Part shown: positions 30,813-40,845 of the stretch, in pieces | Layout of the letters: every line of letters begins with the position of its first letter | Position numbering within the stretch: position 1 is the stretch's first letter | Assembly (NCBI GenBank): GCA_964519345.1 | Contig: CAZFKX010000008.1 | Location: 55,307-119,306 of the forward strand | Direction: 5' to 3' | Origin: Persephonella sp964519345 | GTDB lineage: Bacteria; Aquificota; Aquificia; Aquificales; Hydrogenothermaceae | Length of the DNA: 64,000 bases | The notes under the pieces: generated by a model | What the model was told of the DNA's origin: nothing | What the model saw: the letters and a program-made list of their open reading frames with translations, nothing else | Databases searched by the model: none | Program-made: the position numbers and the translations under genes

Positions 30813-33542
30813 TTGGGAAGTTTATCCAAATTTGAGACATTAAAAAAAGAGTTTCTTACAGGTCTTTCAAAAGATAGATACAGCCTTTTAAAAGATCTTG
30901 TCGATCACTCTTCATGTATAGGAGATTTTATATTCAGACATACAGATCAGCTTGAATATATATTTTCAGAACTTGAGAAACCTCTAAAAGGAAGGAAAGA
31001 GCTTGTAAATGAAGCAAATGATCTGGTTAGTATTTCTGATGATTCAGAGTTTATAAGATCATTAACCTTTTTTAAAATGAAACATTTTTCAAGGATCGTA
31101 GCAAAAGATATCAAAGGGAAAAACGATCTCTCAGAACTGACAGAAGAATATTCATATCTTGCAGACGCATGCTTTGAAGCCGCTTACAAAAGAGCTTACA
31201 ATAAACATAAACTGAGATATGGGATACCTATTGATGAGTCAACCGGTAAAGAAGCGAAAGGGTCTGTTATCGCCCTTGGAAAACATGGAGGTCTCGATCT
31301 TAACTACTACTCAGATGTTGACGTTATGTATATATATTCAAATGAAGGAAAAACAACAAAAGGATTAACAAATAGAGAATTCTTTACAAGCATGTTTACA
31401 GATTTAACCAAATATCTCACGAAAAGAAATTTTGAAGGTATAACCTGGATAGTTGATCTTGACCTTAGGCCTGAAGGAAAAAAAGGTTTTATAGCTTATT
31501 CATTGCCTGCTATCGAGTTTTACTACTGGAGTCACGGAAGAACATGGGAAAGACATATGCTGATAAAAGCAAGGCATGCAGCGGGAGATCCAGAAGTATC
31601 TAAAGAATTTATGGATATTGTCCACCCTTTTGTTTACAGAAAATACTCAGGAGAGGAGATATTTGAAGAAATCCTTGAAATGAAAAAACTAATAGAAGCT
31701 GAAGCCCAAAAAAAAGTAAAAGATGTTTACGATGTAAAAAAAGGGGAAGGTGGAATAAGGGAGATAGAATTCACAGTTCAGATATTACAGCTTTTATATG
31801 GAGGCAAAGACCCAGATCTTAGGGAGAAAAGAACATTAAAGGCATTAAAAATACTAATAGATAAAGGTTATATACCAGAAGAAGAAGGTAAGATATTAAA
31901 GGAAGGTTATACATTCCTTAGAAAGCTCGAACATCTTATTCAGATAAGAAATTGTATCCAGACCCAGTCTTTAGAATTTAAAGACGTGGACTACTATGCA
32001 TTAAAACTTGGATTTAAAGATAGTGAAAGTTTTATAAAGAAAATTAATTTCTTTAAAAAGAATATTAAAAGAATTTTTGAAAATATAACCCCTGAAACAG
32101 ATATAAAACTCTCTCCCCTGCAGAAGTTTATACTCACCAAACAGTATGAAGAAGAGGCTGAAGACCATCTCAAAAAGATAGGATTTAAAGATCCTTCATG
32201 GGCTTTATCCAGATTTAAAGAAATATTTTTCTCTAAAATGTATGTAGAACTAACAGAAAACTCTAAAGAGGTTCTCTTTTCATTTCTGCCAAATTTTGAG
32301 AACGAATTAGAGACTTTTCCTGACAGGGAAGACTTTTTACTAAATTTTTCAAAAATGATGGTTGATGGCGGTATGCTCTGGGTTTTTGTCTCAGCTCTCG
32401 AACAGAACAAAAATCTTGTCCATTTTATGTTAAGTATAGCAAAACTATCTGATTATATATCTGATCTCATGTCTAAAGATAGGGAATTACTTGACTGGGC
32501 ATTTGGGATAGAAGATATTCCCTCTGATAAAACTGGATTTGAGAAAGAGCTTTCCGTTATAAAAACAAATCTTGATCTTCCAGATAGACTTAAAAAGCTA
32601 AAAAAGATAGTTGAGGTTCTAGTGTCCTTGAAATATCTTTCACAGATAAATAGATCAGAAGGCGAAAAAAGATTAAAAGAGATAAACAGTTCATTATCAA
32701 ACCTTGCAGATTATATACTTGAGAAATTATACAGTTATTTTGATAGTAAAGGATTTGCTGTATATGCTCTGGGAAAATTGGGAAGTAAAGAGATGAATAT
32801 AGGATCTGACCTTGATCTTATTTTTGTTTTTAAAGATGAAAAGCATAAAAACAGATTCCTGAAAATACCTTCCCAGATAGTAAAGACATTAACATCTTAC
32901 TCAAAAGAAGGTTTACTCTATCAGCTTGATTTAAGGCTTAGACCTTTTGGTAAAAGGGGAGAGCTATCTCCATCTCTATCGTTCTATAAAAAATATTTTG
33001 AAAAAGAGGCAAGATCTTGGGAAAGACTCGCATGGACAAAAGCAAGATTTATAACTGGAGATACTGAAACCAGATATGAATTTGAAAAAGTTGTTAATAA
33101 CTTTCTTTTTTCCAGACCTATTGATGAGAATTTTATAGAAGAGATATTTGAGATGAGACTAAGACTTGAAGGGCTTGTGAGAGAAACTCCTGAAGAGATA
33201 GATATAAAACTTGGCAAAGGAGGTATAACGGATATAGAGTTCTTAATTCAGATATTCTTATTAATAAATAAATCCAGAGAAACAAATATACTTAAGGGTG
33301 TAAGAACCTATCTTCCCAATATGCTGAATGATTATATATTTCTAAGGGAAGTTGAGGCAAGATTGAGAATGATAAAAGGAATAGGAATGTCAAAAATATA
33401 CAGGAACTCGCCGTTCCTGTACAGAATTGCACACTCCTTTGATATGGAACCTTCTCAGCTTTGGGAAAAAATTATGCATACAAAGAACAATATAAGAAAT
33501 ATCTTCTTAAGAGAGGTAAGGATCCTGAGAAGTAAAATTTAA
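30813..33542 (+). CDS. glnE: Bifunctional glutamine synthetase adenylyltransferase / adenylyl-removing enzyme
   Basis: 909 residues, near the usual 940. Two nucleotidyltransferase halves are visible: N-terminal GKHGGLDLNYYSDVD (156-170, removing activity) and C-terminal GSKEMNIGSDLD (about 656-668, adding activity), each with the DxD metal pair and a later R-rich LDLRLRPFGKRG segment. It tunes glutamine synthetase to nitrogen supply under PII control. The start is TTG with a GGAGA Shine-Dalgarno. The end overlaps the convergent nfu gene by four bases. Confidence 0.95.
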   Translation: MGSLSKFETLKKEFLTGLSKDRYSLLKDLVDHSSCIGDFIFRHTDQLEYIFSELEKPLKGRKELVNEANDLVSISDDSEFIRSLTFFKMKHFSRIVAKDIKGKNDLSELTEEYSYLADACFEAAYKRAYNKHKLRYGIPIDESTGKEAKGSVIALGKHGGLDLNYYSDVDVMYIYSNEGKTTKGLTNREFFTSMFTDLTKYLTKRNFEGITWIVDLDLRPEGKKGFIAYSLPAIEFYYWSHGRTWERHMLIKARHAAGDPEVSKEFMDIVHPFVYRKYSGEEIFEEILEMKKLIEAEAQKKVKDVYDVKKGEGGIREIEFTVQILQLLYGGKDPDLREKRTLKALKILIDKGYIPEEEGKILKEGYTFLRKLEHLIQIRNCIQTQSLEFKDVDYYALKLGFKDSESFIKKINFFKKNIKRIFENITPETDIKLSPLQKFILTKQYEEEAEDHLKKIGFKDPSWALSRFKEIFFSKMYVELTENSKEVLFSFLPNFENELETFPDREDFLLNFSKMMVDGGMLWVFVSALEQNKNLVHFMLSIAKLSDYISDLMSKDRELLDWAFGIEDIPSDKTGFEKELSVIKTNLDLPDRLKKLKKIVEVLVSLKYLSQINRSEGEKRLKEINSSLSNLADYILEKLYSYFDSKGFAVYALGKLGSKEMNIGSDLDLIFVFKDEKHKNRFLKIPSQIVKTLTSYSKEGLLYQLDLRLRPFGKRGELSPSLSFYKKYFEKEARSWERLAWTKARFITGDTETRYEFEKVVNNFLFSRPIDENFIEEIFEMRLRLEGLVRETPEEIDIKLGKGGITDIEFLIQIFLLINKSRETNILKGVRTYLPNMLNDYIFLREVEARLRMIKGIGMSKIYRNSPFLYRIAHSFDMEPSQLWEKIMHTKNNIRNIFLREVRILRSKI

Positions 33543-33814
33543 AACATAGGTTGTTCAAGATTTACAGCAACAACCTCTTTAACCTCAGGTATAGCCTCTT
33601 TAAGCTTCATCTCTATACCACCTTTTAGTGTGACAAGAGACATTGCACATCCGTGACATGATCCCATGAGCCTAACATATACCGTTCCATCCTCACCAAT
33701 ATCAACAAGCTCTACATCCCCACCATCAAATCTCAACATAGGTCTTATCTGATCAAGAACCTGTTCAACCCTATCCCTATCTATGATAATTTTGTTTTCT
33801 TGTTCCTGAGACAT
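33539..33814 (-). CDS. NifU C-terminal-like (NFU) iron-sulfur scaffold
   Basis: 91 residues, one NFU domain with the cluster-binding CHGC (residues about 54-57) and the conserved LRFDGGDVELVDI start. Two copies bridge a [4Fe-4S] cluster and pass it to target proteins such as NuoI. It has a GGAGG Shine-Dalgarno and is divergent from tmk; a TGATATAAA box at 33842-33850 may be its extended -10. Confidence 0.92.
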   Translation of the reverse strand: MSQEQENKIIIDRDRVEQVLDQIRPMLRFDGGDVELVDIGEDGTVYVRLMGSCHGCAMSLVTLKGGIEMKLKEAIPEVKEVVAVNLEQPMF

Positions 33815-33904
33815 ATCATACCTCCAGAATTTGTTTTAAAATTTATATCAATTATATACCTATTAACAGAAATATATATGATCTTAATCAATAAAGGAGG
33901 CTTT

Positions 33905-34528
33905 ATGAGAGGTTTTTTTATAACATTTGAAGGTATAGAAGGTGCTGGAAAATCAACTCAAGCGAAAATGCTGTACGAATACTTTATTAAAAATAGAAAA
34001 AAATCCATCTTAACCAGAGAGCCAGGAGGAACAGATCTCGGTAGAAAAATCAGGGAAATACTTTTAAACCCTTCACAAGAGATATTTCCTCCTATTGCCG
34101 AACTTATGCTTTATGAAGCTGATAGAAATATTCATATACACAACGTTATAAAGCCTTATCTGGAAAGAGGATACTACGTTATATCTGACAGATTTACAGA
34201 CTCAACCCTTGCATATCAGGGATACGCAAGAGGTTTAAACATAGAACTTGTAAAAAACCTAAATAAAACAGCTTCTGAAGGAATAACCCCAGATCTTACA
34301 TTTCTTATAGACATACCTGTTGAAGAAGGTATGTCAAGAATACACAGAATCAGAAAAAAAGACAGGATAGAACAGGAAGATATCGTATTTCATAAAAGGT
34401 TAAGGGAAGGTTTTTTAAAAATAGCAGAGATGGAAAAAGAAAGAATTGTTGTTCTGGATGGAAAAAAAGATAAATATCTTATATTTTATGAAATCTTAGA
34501 GATTTTGAAAAAAAGAGATATAATTTAA
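33905..34528 (+). CDS. tmk: Thymidylate kinase
   Basis: 207 residues from the ATG at 33905, which has a perfect AAAGGAGG Shine-Dalgarno; an upstream extension of 35 codons lacks support. P-loop GIEGAGKST at 10-18, the DRFTDSTLAYQG substrate segment and the lid region near 145 are present. Converts dTMP to dTDP. It begins the tmk-holB-psp1-kdsD run. Confidence 0.96.
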   Translation: MRGFFITFEGIEGAGKSTQAKMLYEYFIKNRKKSILTREPGGTDLGRKIREILLNPSQEIFPPIAELMLYEADRNIHIHNVIKPYLERGYYVISDRFTDSTLAYQGYARGLNIELVKNLNKTASEGITPDLTFLIDIPVEEGMSRIHRIRKKDRIEQEDIVFHKRLREGFLKIAEMEKERIVVLDGKKDKYLIFYEILEILKKRDII

Positions 34529-34532
34529 CGTT

Positions 34533-35462
34533 ATGAAAATTTTAGGACATGAAGAGACTAAAGAGATCATAAGACTATATCTTGATAAAAATTACAGTTC
34601 TTACTCCCTTCTGTTCGAAGGAAAGGATTGTATAGGTAAGAAACTTATAGCTTTAAAAACAGCAAAGGGTTTCCTGTGCGAAAAAAAATACGGTTTTGGA
34701 TGCGATAAATGTGAAAGTTGTCGGTTAGTTAGAAATACAATCTCAAACATATATGAGGGAACAGATCTTAATCCTCATCCTGATATAAAAATAGTATCTC
34801 CTGAAGATGATAAGGAGATAAAAATAGGACAGATAAGGGAGGTCATACAATTTCTAAAGCTCAAAACAAAAGGAGGAAAAGTTGTAATAATTGAAAAAGC
34901 TGAGAAAATGAACAGAGAAGCCAGCAACAGTTTTTTAAAAACCCTTGAAGAACCCCCTGAAAATACTCTAATTATTCTTACAACATCAAATAAAAACGCA
35001 TTACTACCAACAATAGTTTCAAGATGCCAAAAAATAACATTTAAACCTTTAAGTAAAGAAGAGATACACGACATATTAAAACTTAAAGGTATAGACGAAG
35101 GAAAAGCAAAAATCTTAACATCTCTCTCAGAAGGAAGTCTATGCCTACCTATGAAAATTTTAAACAATGAAAACCTTTTTAAATACGCAAAAGATCTTTA
35201 CAATCTATTGGCGATAAAAAATCTTCATCCAGAAGGCATTATTAATCTTGCTGAGATACTTGAAAGACTTGAAATAAATGATATTCTTGTAATCTTTGAT
35301 ATACTTGAGAAAATTTTATACAGAAGATCTTTAAAGGGAGAAGTATCCTTGAGTCTCTATGAGAAATTTTTAAAAGAATACGTACTCTTTAAGAAAGCTT
35401 TAGAAAAAGGAGTAAAGAAGAAGCTGGCTGTTGAAGGTCTTTACTTTAATCTTAAAACGTAG
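34533..35462 (+). CDS. holB: DNA polymerase III subunit delta'
   Basis: 309 residues. AAA+ clamp-loader subunit. A cysteine cluster (C in FGCDKCESC) forms the zinc module, and the conserved segment NREASNSFLKTLEEPP and the SRC motif (IVSRCQ) are seen. The Walker A region is replaced by GKDCIGKK, a partial P-loop. Four bases after tmk, as in many bacteria. Confidence 0.93.
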   Translation: MKILGHEETKEIIRLYLDKNYSSYSLLFEGKDCIGKKLIALKTAKGFLCEKKYGFGCDKCESCRLVRNTISNIYEGTDLNPHPDIKIVSPEDDKEIKIGQIREVIQFLKLKTKGGKVVIIEKAEKMNREASNSFLKTLEEPPENTLIILTTSNKNALLPTIVSRCQKITFKPLSKEEIHDILKLKGIDEGKAKILTSLSEGSLCLPMKILNNENLFKYAKDLYNLLAIKNLHPEGIINLAEILERLEINDILVIFDILEKILYRRSLKGEVSLSLYEKFLKEYVLFKKALEKGVKKKLAVEGLYFNLKT

Positions 35463-35471
35463 GAGGAAATA

Positions 35472-36392
35472 ATGGTTAAAACTATAGATAAAAAAGATAA
35501 AGAACTGAAAAAAAGAACTGTCAGAATTAGATTTTTAGATACTCATAAATTCCATGAGGTAGATGAAGTTCCTGAAACAATCCAAAAAGGAGATTTTATC
35601 GTTATTGAAACAGAAAAAGGTGAAGAGCTTGTTCTTGTTGTAGGTTATGCAATTCCTGATAAGGAAAACCCTCCCCCTTATAAATTTTTAAGAAAAGCAG
35701 GAAAAAAAGATATAAATATATTTGATAAGCACGAAAAAGAGTCTGAAACTGCTCTAACAACCTGTAAAAAACTTGCTGAAAAGCTTGGTTTAAAAATGAA
35801 TCTGCTTAAAGCTTATATTCCTATAAACAGATCAAAGATAATGTTTTACTATGTTTCTGAAGGAAGAGTTGATTTCAGACAGCTCGTAAGGGAACTTGCT
35901 AAGAGACTTAAAATGAGAATTGAGATGAGGCAGGTTGGTGTTAGAGATGGTGTTCAGATGTTTGGGGCTGTCGGCGTTTGCGGAAATGAATGCTGCTGCA
36001 GTCTGTTTATGGATAAGTTTGATACTGTAAATGTTGAGATGCTTGAAGAACAAAATCTCCCCCCAACACCAGCAAAATTCACAGGTGTTTGTGGAAGACT
36101 TATGTGTTGTCTCTCTTTTGAGACAGACAATTATGAGTTTAGAAAAAATCTACCTGAGATAGATTCTGAAGTTGAGATAAATGGAAAAATATACAGGGTT
36201 AAAAATTTTGATTTTATAAGGGAGTATGTTGAGTTTACAGATATGGAGGGATCTCCATATATAATAAAATTTGATCAGATAGATAAAATGAGTATAAAAG
36301 TTTTGACTTCTCCTCAATCTGGATGCTCAGACTGTTCAGGTTGTAATATAAACAATAACGAGGGATTAGATGGAATTTCAGATGAAAAGTAA
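35472..36392 (+). CDS. PSP1 / YaaT (RicT) family protein
   Basis: 306 residues. The PSP1 C-terminal domain with its Cys-rich heart is clear: GVCGNECCCSLF and GVCGRLMCCLSFE, the pattern of RicT/YaaT, which in Bacillus holds iron-sulfur clusters in a complex affecting RNA maturation. A second Cys-rich tail (SGCSDCSGCN) is near the C-terminus. The tmk-holB-yaaT order matches Firmicutes. Function in this phylum is unknown. Confidence 0.85.
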   Translation: MVKTIDKKDKELKKRTVRIRFLDTHKFHEVDEVPETIQKGDFIVIETEKGEELVLVVGYAIPDKENPPPYKFLRKAGKKDINIFDKHEKESETALTTCKKLAEKLGLKMNLLKAYIPINRSKIMFYYVSEGRVDFRQLVRELAKRLKMRIEMRQVGVRDGVQMFGAVGVCGNECCCSLFMDKFDTVNVEMLEEQNLPPTPAKFTGVCGRLMCCLSFETDNYEFRKNLPEIDSEVEINGKIYRVKNFDFIREYVEFTDMEGSPYIIKFDQIDKMSIKVLTSPQSGCSDCSGCNINNNEGLDGISDEK

Positions 36393-37347
36393 GATTCCTT
36401 CATTAATTGGAAAAAAAGTATTGGAAGAAGAAAAAAATGCTATACAGAAAACTATAACAGCATTAGACAGTAGCTTTGACATGGCTGTAAATCTAATACT
36501 TAAAACAAAAGGTAAAGTTGTTGTTACAGGAATGGGAAAATCAGGCCTTGTTGGGAAAAAAATAGCTGCAACTCTTGCTTCTACAGGAACTCCTTCTTTC
36601 TTTTTACATCCTGCAGAAGCTATACACGGTGATCTTGGAATGATATCAAAAGAAGACATTGTTCTTGCCATATCTAATAGCGGCGAAACACCAGAACTTC
36701 TTGCTATCATTCCAACAATCAAAAGATGGGGAAATAAGGTTATATCTATAACAAATAATCTAAACTCAACCCTTGCAAAGGAAAGCGATATACACCTTTA
36801 CTTAAACATAGAAAGGGAAGCCTGTCCTTTAAACCTTGCTCCAACATCCTCTTCAACGGCAACACTTGCCCTTGGTGATGCACTGGCAGTCGCTCTCTTA
36901 GAGATGAGAGGTTTTACAGCCGAGGACTTTGCAAAGTTCCATCCTGGAGGTTCTTTAGGTAGAAAACTTATGAGAGTGTCTGAGATAATGCATAAAGGAG
37001 ATGAGCTTCCTGTTGTTTATCCAGAAACAGAGCTTAAAGAGACTGTTATAGTAATGTCAGAAAAAGGTTTTGGTACAGCATTAGTAGTAAACAACCAAGG
37101 AAATTTAACAGGAATAATAACAGATGGTGATCTGAGGAGATTTATAAAGAAAGGGGGAAGTATAGACAAAAGTCTGACCTTTGAAGCGATGACGAAAAAC
37201 CCGAAATATATAACCAGCAATATCCTTGTAGTTGAGGCTCTTGAGATCATGGAAAGATACAGTATTACTGTTCTGCCTGTTGTTGAAAAGAAGAAGCCAA
37301 TAGGACTTGTTCACCTTCATGATATCTTAAAAAGTGGTGTTATTTAA
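36370..37347 (+). CDS. kdsD: Arabinose-5-phosphate isomerase (SIS-CBS)
   Basis: 325 residues: SIS sugar-isomerase domain (about 35-180; GMGKSGLVGKKIAATLASTG) and two CBS domains (about 205-325). It makes arabinose-5-phosphate for KDO, hence lipopolysaccharide, which agrees with a Gram-negative envelope. The ATG at 36370 has GAGGG at a good distance and overlaps the psp1 gene by 23 bases. The 3' end overlaps the LysR gene by 21 bases, convergent. Confidence 0.93.
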   Translation: MEFQMKSKIPSLIGKKVLEEEKNAIQKTITALDSSFDMAVNLILKTKGKVVVTGMGKSGLVGKKIAATLASTGTPSFFLHPAEAIHGDLGMISKEDIVLAISNSGETPELLAIIPTIKRWGNKVISITNNLNSTLAKESDIHLYLNIEREACPLNLAPTSSSTATLALGDALAVALLEMRGFTAEDFAKFHPGGSLGRKLMRVSEIMHKGDELPVVYPETELKETVIVMSEKGFGTALVVNNQGNLTGIITDGDLRRFIKKGGSIDKSLTFEAMTKNPKYITSNILVVEALEIMERYSITVLPVVEKKKPIGLVHLHDILKSGVI

Positions 37348-38217
37348 TAAAAACTGAAGAAATTCCCTTTCTAACTTTGGAAGTCTTACATTTTTCTGGG
37401 TTATAAATGAAAAATATCTGTTTATCTTTACTCCCTTAATCCTGATCTCTTTAAGCTTTCCATATTTTATGTCATCTTTTGCAACAAGTCTTGAAACAAA
37501 AGCAAGATAATCTGATTTTGAAACTATCTTTGTTATAGCTTTACTACTTCCTACTTCCATAAATGGTTTAATCTCTATACCTTTCTCTTTTAAGACTTTT
37601 TCAACAACATTTCTTGTTCCAGATCCTTTTTCCCTAAAAATAAACTTAAAATCTTTAAGATCTTCAAGACCCACCGAATCGGGATTTATATCTGTATTTG
37701 CTCCTATTAAAATGATTTCGTCTTTAAAAAAACCCATTCTCTCAAGCTTACTTGAACTGATCTCGTCTTCAATAACGCCTATATAAAAGCTTTTTGAGAG
37801 AATCCCTTCCTCTATCTCTTTTGAGTTCCCAATAAAAATATGTACCTTAATATCTGGAGCTTTCTTCAAGAAGTCAGATATCAGATCTGGGAGGAAAAAC
37901 TCGCCTACAGTCGTACTTGCTCCAAGGACAAGGTTTTTTCTTAAACTCCCTTTTATATACGAAAGATTTTCTTCCATTAGAAAATAATCGTCAATAATTC
38001 TTGATGCATACTCATACAGAATTTTTCCCTCTTCCGTAAGTGAAACATTTTTTTTATCCCTTTTAAAAAGTGTTACGCCAAGATAATTTTCAATCTTTTT
38101 TATCTGTAAGGTTACTGTAGGTTGCGAAAGAAATAAAAGCTGAGCAGCTTTTGAAAAACTACCTGTATCTGCAACCGTTTTAAATATCTTAAGTTTATGA
38201 TAATCCAGAACTTCCAT
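37327..38217 (-). CDS. LysR-family transcriptional regulator
   Basis: 296 residues. Winged HTH at about 5-64 (FKTVADTGSFSKAAQLLFLSQPTVTLQIKKIE) and a substrate-binding effector domain at about 90-295. Resembles the CysB/CbbR branch but the effector is unknown. It follows tlyA by three bases and is not divergent from a clear target. Confidence 0.9.
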   Translation of the reverse strand: MEVLDYHKLKIFKTVADTGSFSKAAQLLFLSQPTVTLQIKKIENYLGVTLFKRDKKNVSLTEEGKILYEYASRIIDDYFLMEENLSYIKGSLRKNLVLGASTTVGEFFLPDLISDFLKKAPDIKVHIFIGNSKEIEEGILSKSFYIGVIEDEISSSKLERMGFFKDEIILIGANTDINPDSVGLEDLKDFKFIFREKGSGTRNVVEKVLKEKGIEIKPFMEVGSSKAITKIVSKSDYLAFVSRLVAKDDIKYGKLKEIRIKGVKINRYFSFITQKNVRLPKLEREFLQFLLNNTTF

Positions 38218-38220
38218 TTA

Positions 38221-39039
38221 TCAGTCCTTTTCTAAAACTTTGTGAGCCTCCAAAACAATCTTTTTAATATAATCCTGATCAATTTTTTCTTTACATCTAA
38301 AATCATCTGGCTTCTTAAAAAGATAACATAAAAACTCAATATTTCCCTTCGGTCCTTTTATAGGAGAGTAGGTAATTCCCTTAACACAATAACAACTTTC
38401 CTCAAGACCTTTAACCACTTTTTTAAGAGCTTTTTCATGAAGTACTGGATCTTTTACGATACCAGCCTTAACCTCTTTCCTTGAAAGCTCAAACTGTGGT
38501 TTTATAAGAATTACCCCTTCGGCAAAATCTTTAAAAAGATCGCATATCTCAGGAAGCACTTTAAGTATGGAGATAAAAGAAAGATCAGAAACAAAACACT
38601 CAATTTTTTCAGGAAAATCTTTTCCGGTAAGATATCTTGCGTTTGTTTTTTCCATGACAATAACTCTCGGATCAGTTCTGAGTTTCTCATGAAGCTGGTG
38701 TGTTCCCACGTCAACCGCATATACTTTCCTTGCTCCATTCTGTAAAAGGCAGTCTGTAAATCCTCCTGTTGAAGATCCTATATCTATACAGACCTTATCC
38801 TTAACATTGAAGCTAAAATACTTTATACCTTTTTCAAGTTTGTAACCCCCTCTTGATACATACTTCTCCTTTTCCTTTATAGAAATTTCAGCATCTACAG
38901 GGATCTTTACACCTGCTTTATCAACTTTCTGACCATATACAAAAACATACCCTGCCATTATAAGACGCTGTGCTTTTTCCCTGCTCTCAACCAGCCCTTT
39001 CTCAACAAGAAGTTTATCAAGCCTTTCTTTTTTTCTCAT
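38221..39039 (-). CDS. tlyA: TlyA family rRNA 2'-O-methyltransferase
   Basis: 272 residues. An S4 RNA-binding domain (4-65) plus an FtsJ-type methyltransferase (about 80-240) with SAM site DIGSSTGGFTDCLLQNGA and the K-D-K-E-like tetrad residues. TlyA methylates cytidines in 16S and/or 23S rRNA. Divergent from the aminotransferase gene at 39124. Confidence 0.93.
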   Translation of the reverse strand: MRKKERLDKLLVEKGLVESREKAQRLIMAGYVFVYGQKVDKAGVKIPVDAEISIKEKEKYVSRGGYKLEKGIKYFSFNVKDKVCIDIGSSTGGFTDCLLQNGARKVYAVDVGTHQLHEKLRTDPRVIVMEKTNARYLTGKDFPEKIECFVSDLSFISILKVLPEICDLFKDFAEGVILIKPQFELSRKEVKAGIVKDPVLHEKALKKVVKGLEESCYCVKGITYSPIKGPKGNIEFLCYLFKKPDDFRCKEKIDQDYIKKIVLEAHKVLEKD

Positions 39040-39123
39040 AACACTATTTTAATATTCCTATAATATTCAAATCAGACTTTATTTAACATATAATTTGTTA
39101 AAAGAATTTCCAGAGGTGCGACT

Positions 39124-40299
39124 ATGAATTTTTCAGAAAGAGTTTTGAGAGTAAAACCTTCTCAAACACTTGTTATAACAGCAAAAGCAGCAGAACTTAG
39201 AAAACAAGGTATTGATATTATTGGTTTCGGAGCAGGAGAACCTGACTTTGATACGCCTGATTTTGTTAAAGAAGCAGCTATAAAAGCTTTAAAAGAAGGT
39301 AAAACAAGATACACTCCCGCAGCAGGAATTCCAGAATTAAGAGAAGGGATCGCAAAAAGGCTTAAAGAGAAAAACGGCATAGATTATTCTCCCTCTGAAG
39401 TTATAGTAACTCCTGGTGCTAAAATGGGACTTTATGAGATATTTTCAGTAATACTAAATCCTGGAGATGAAGTTATAGTTCCAGCACCATACTGGGTCTC
39501 ATACACAGAACAGATAAAACTGTGTGATGGAAAACCAGTAATACTGGAACTTTCTGAGGAAAACGGTTTTGTTCTGACAGCAGAAAGCCTTAAGGAAAAA
39601 ATCACAGAAAGAACCAAAGCTCTCGTTTTAAACACTCCTTCAAATCCAACAGGAGCTGTAATACCAAGAACAGAACTTGAAAAAATAGGAGAGATATGTC
39701 TTGAGAACAATATACTTATAATATCCGATGAATGTTATGAGGAATTCTGCTACGATGAAGAACACGTGAGTATAGCATCACTTTCAAAAGAAATAAGGGA
39801 TATAACATTCACAGTAAACGCATTTTCAAAATCCTACTCTATGACTGGATGGCGTCTTGGATGGGTTGCCGCTCAAGAGGAATATATTAAAAAAATAACT
39901 ATAATACAGTCCCAGACAATATCAAATCCCACCTCTTTCGCGATGTATGGTGCTCTTGCAGCCCTTGAAGATAAAGGAAAGTTTCCCTCTATGATGAAAG
40001 AAGAGTTCAGAAAGAGAAGGGACTTCGTTATTGGGGAATTTTTATCAATAGAAGGTATTACGTGTCCCGTTCCGAAAGGGGCATTTTATGCATTTCCAAA
40101 TATTAAAGCATATATTATTGGTAATATTAAAAATGATATTGAGTTAACCGCTTATTTGTTGGAGGAAGCCAGGGTGGCTGTTGTTCCTGGAAGTGCTTTT
40201 GGAAAAGAGGGTTATATAAGACTTTCCTATGCTACTTCTATGGAAAATCTAAAAGAAGGAATGAAAAGGATAAAGGAAGCTTTATCAAAATTAAAATAA
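39124..40299 (+). CDS. aspC: Aspartate (class I) aminotransferase
   Basis: 391 residues. PLP lysine K236 in NAFSKSYSMTGWRLG; aspartate-type features NTPSNPTG (170-177) and SDECYEEF (201-208). Makes aspartate from oxaloacetate, possibly also prephenate amination, as in the thermophile-type (Ib) family. The start has AGAGGTG. A TATAAT at 39108 region may be its -10. Followed by a thioredoxin-like gene in the same direction. Confidence 0.93.
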   Translation: MNFSERVLRVKPSQTLVITAKAAELRKQGIDIIGFGAGEPDFDTPDFVKEAAIKALKEGKTRYTPAAGIPELREGIAKRLKEKNGIDYSPSEVIVTPGAKMGLYEIFSVILNPGDEVIVPAPYWVSYTEQIKLCDGKPVILELSEENGFVLTAESLKEKITERTKALVLNTPSNPTGAVIPRTELEKIGEICLENNILIISDECYEEFCYDEEHVSIASLSKEIRDITFTVNAFSKSYSMTGWRLGWVAAQEEYIKKITIIQSQTISNPTSFAMYGALAALEDKGKFPSMMKEEFRKRRDFVIGEFLSIEGITCPVPKGAFYAFPNIKAYIIGNIKNDIELTAYLLEEARVAVVPGSAFGKEGYIRLSYATSMENLKEGMKRIKEALSKLK

Positions 40300-40314
40300 A
40301 AAGAGGTGAAAAGT

Positions 40315-40836
40315 ATGATAAGGGTAGTTTCAGTTTTATTTATGATATTTGGGATTATAGCATTTTCGTGCCAACAAAAAACAGAAGAAGGCGTATCAGA
40401 AAAATTCAAGATAGATCCTGAACCTGTTATACAAAAAGCTATGAAAGAAAAAAAGTTTCTTATACTTATATTTGAGTCTGAAGACTGTAAGTACTGTACA
40501 AAACTCCACAAGGAAGTTCTTGATGATTTAGATTTTAAACAGTCGCTTGTCAAAAATAAAACAGCCATAGCAATAATAAACGTTTATGGTGAAAGAGAAG
40601 TTACAGATCCTGAAACAAAACAGAAGATGAACGAACAGGCACTAACTTTTGCTTATAGAGTTCAGGGATACCCAACAATAGTTGTTTTTGATCCTGCAAA
40701 AAATTACAAACCAATATACACTATACCTGGTTATGTAGAGAAAAGAGATTTTGTTACTCTTTTAGACTTTCTTGGTTCTAACTGTTACCAGAAAGTCCAG
40801 TATGAAAAGTTTGTAGAAAATGGAAAAAGCTGTTAG
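40315..40836 (+). CDS. Thioredoxin-like lipoprotein
   Basis: 173 residues from the ATG at 40315 (a GTG three codons earlier is less well spaced from AGAGGTG). Signal ends in lipobox AFSC (C19). The thioredoxin fold has the redox pair C58/C61 in DCKYC and the cis-proline in GYPT. It resembles SoxW or SoxS-like periplasmic thioredoxins. Two further cysteines (NCYQ and the last residue) may form a second pair. The electron partner is unknown. Confidence 0.85.
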   Translation: MIRVVSVLFMIFGIIAFSCQQKTEEGVSEKFKIDPEPVIQKAMKEKKFLILIFESEDCKYCTKLHKEVLDDLDFKQSLVKNKTAIAIINVYGEREVTDPETKQKMNEQALTFAYRVQGYPTIVVFDPAKNYKPIYTIPGYVEKRDFVTLLDFLGSNCYQKVQYEKFVENGKSC

Positions 40837-40845
40837 GAGTTTGAG

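Noticed and set aside
33800..33904. Longer start for thymidylate kinase overlapping nfu
   Set aside because: The P-loop would lie unusually far from the N-terminus; the ATG at 33905 follows a perfect AAAGGAGG.
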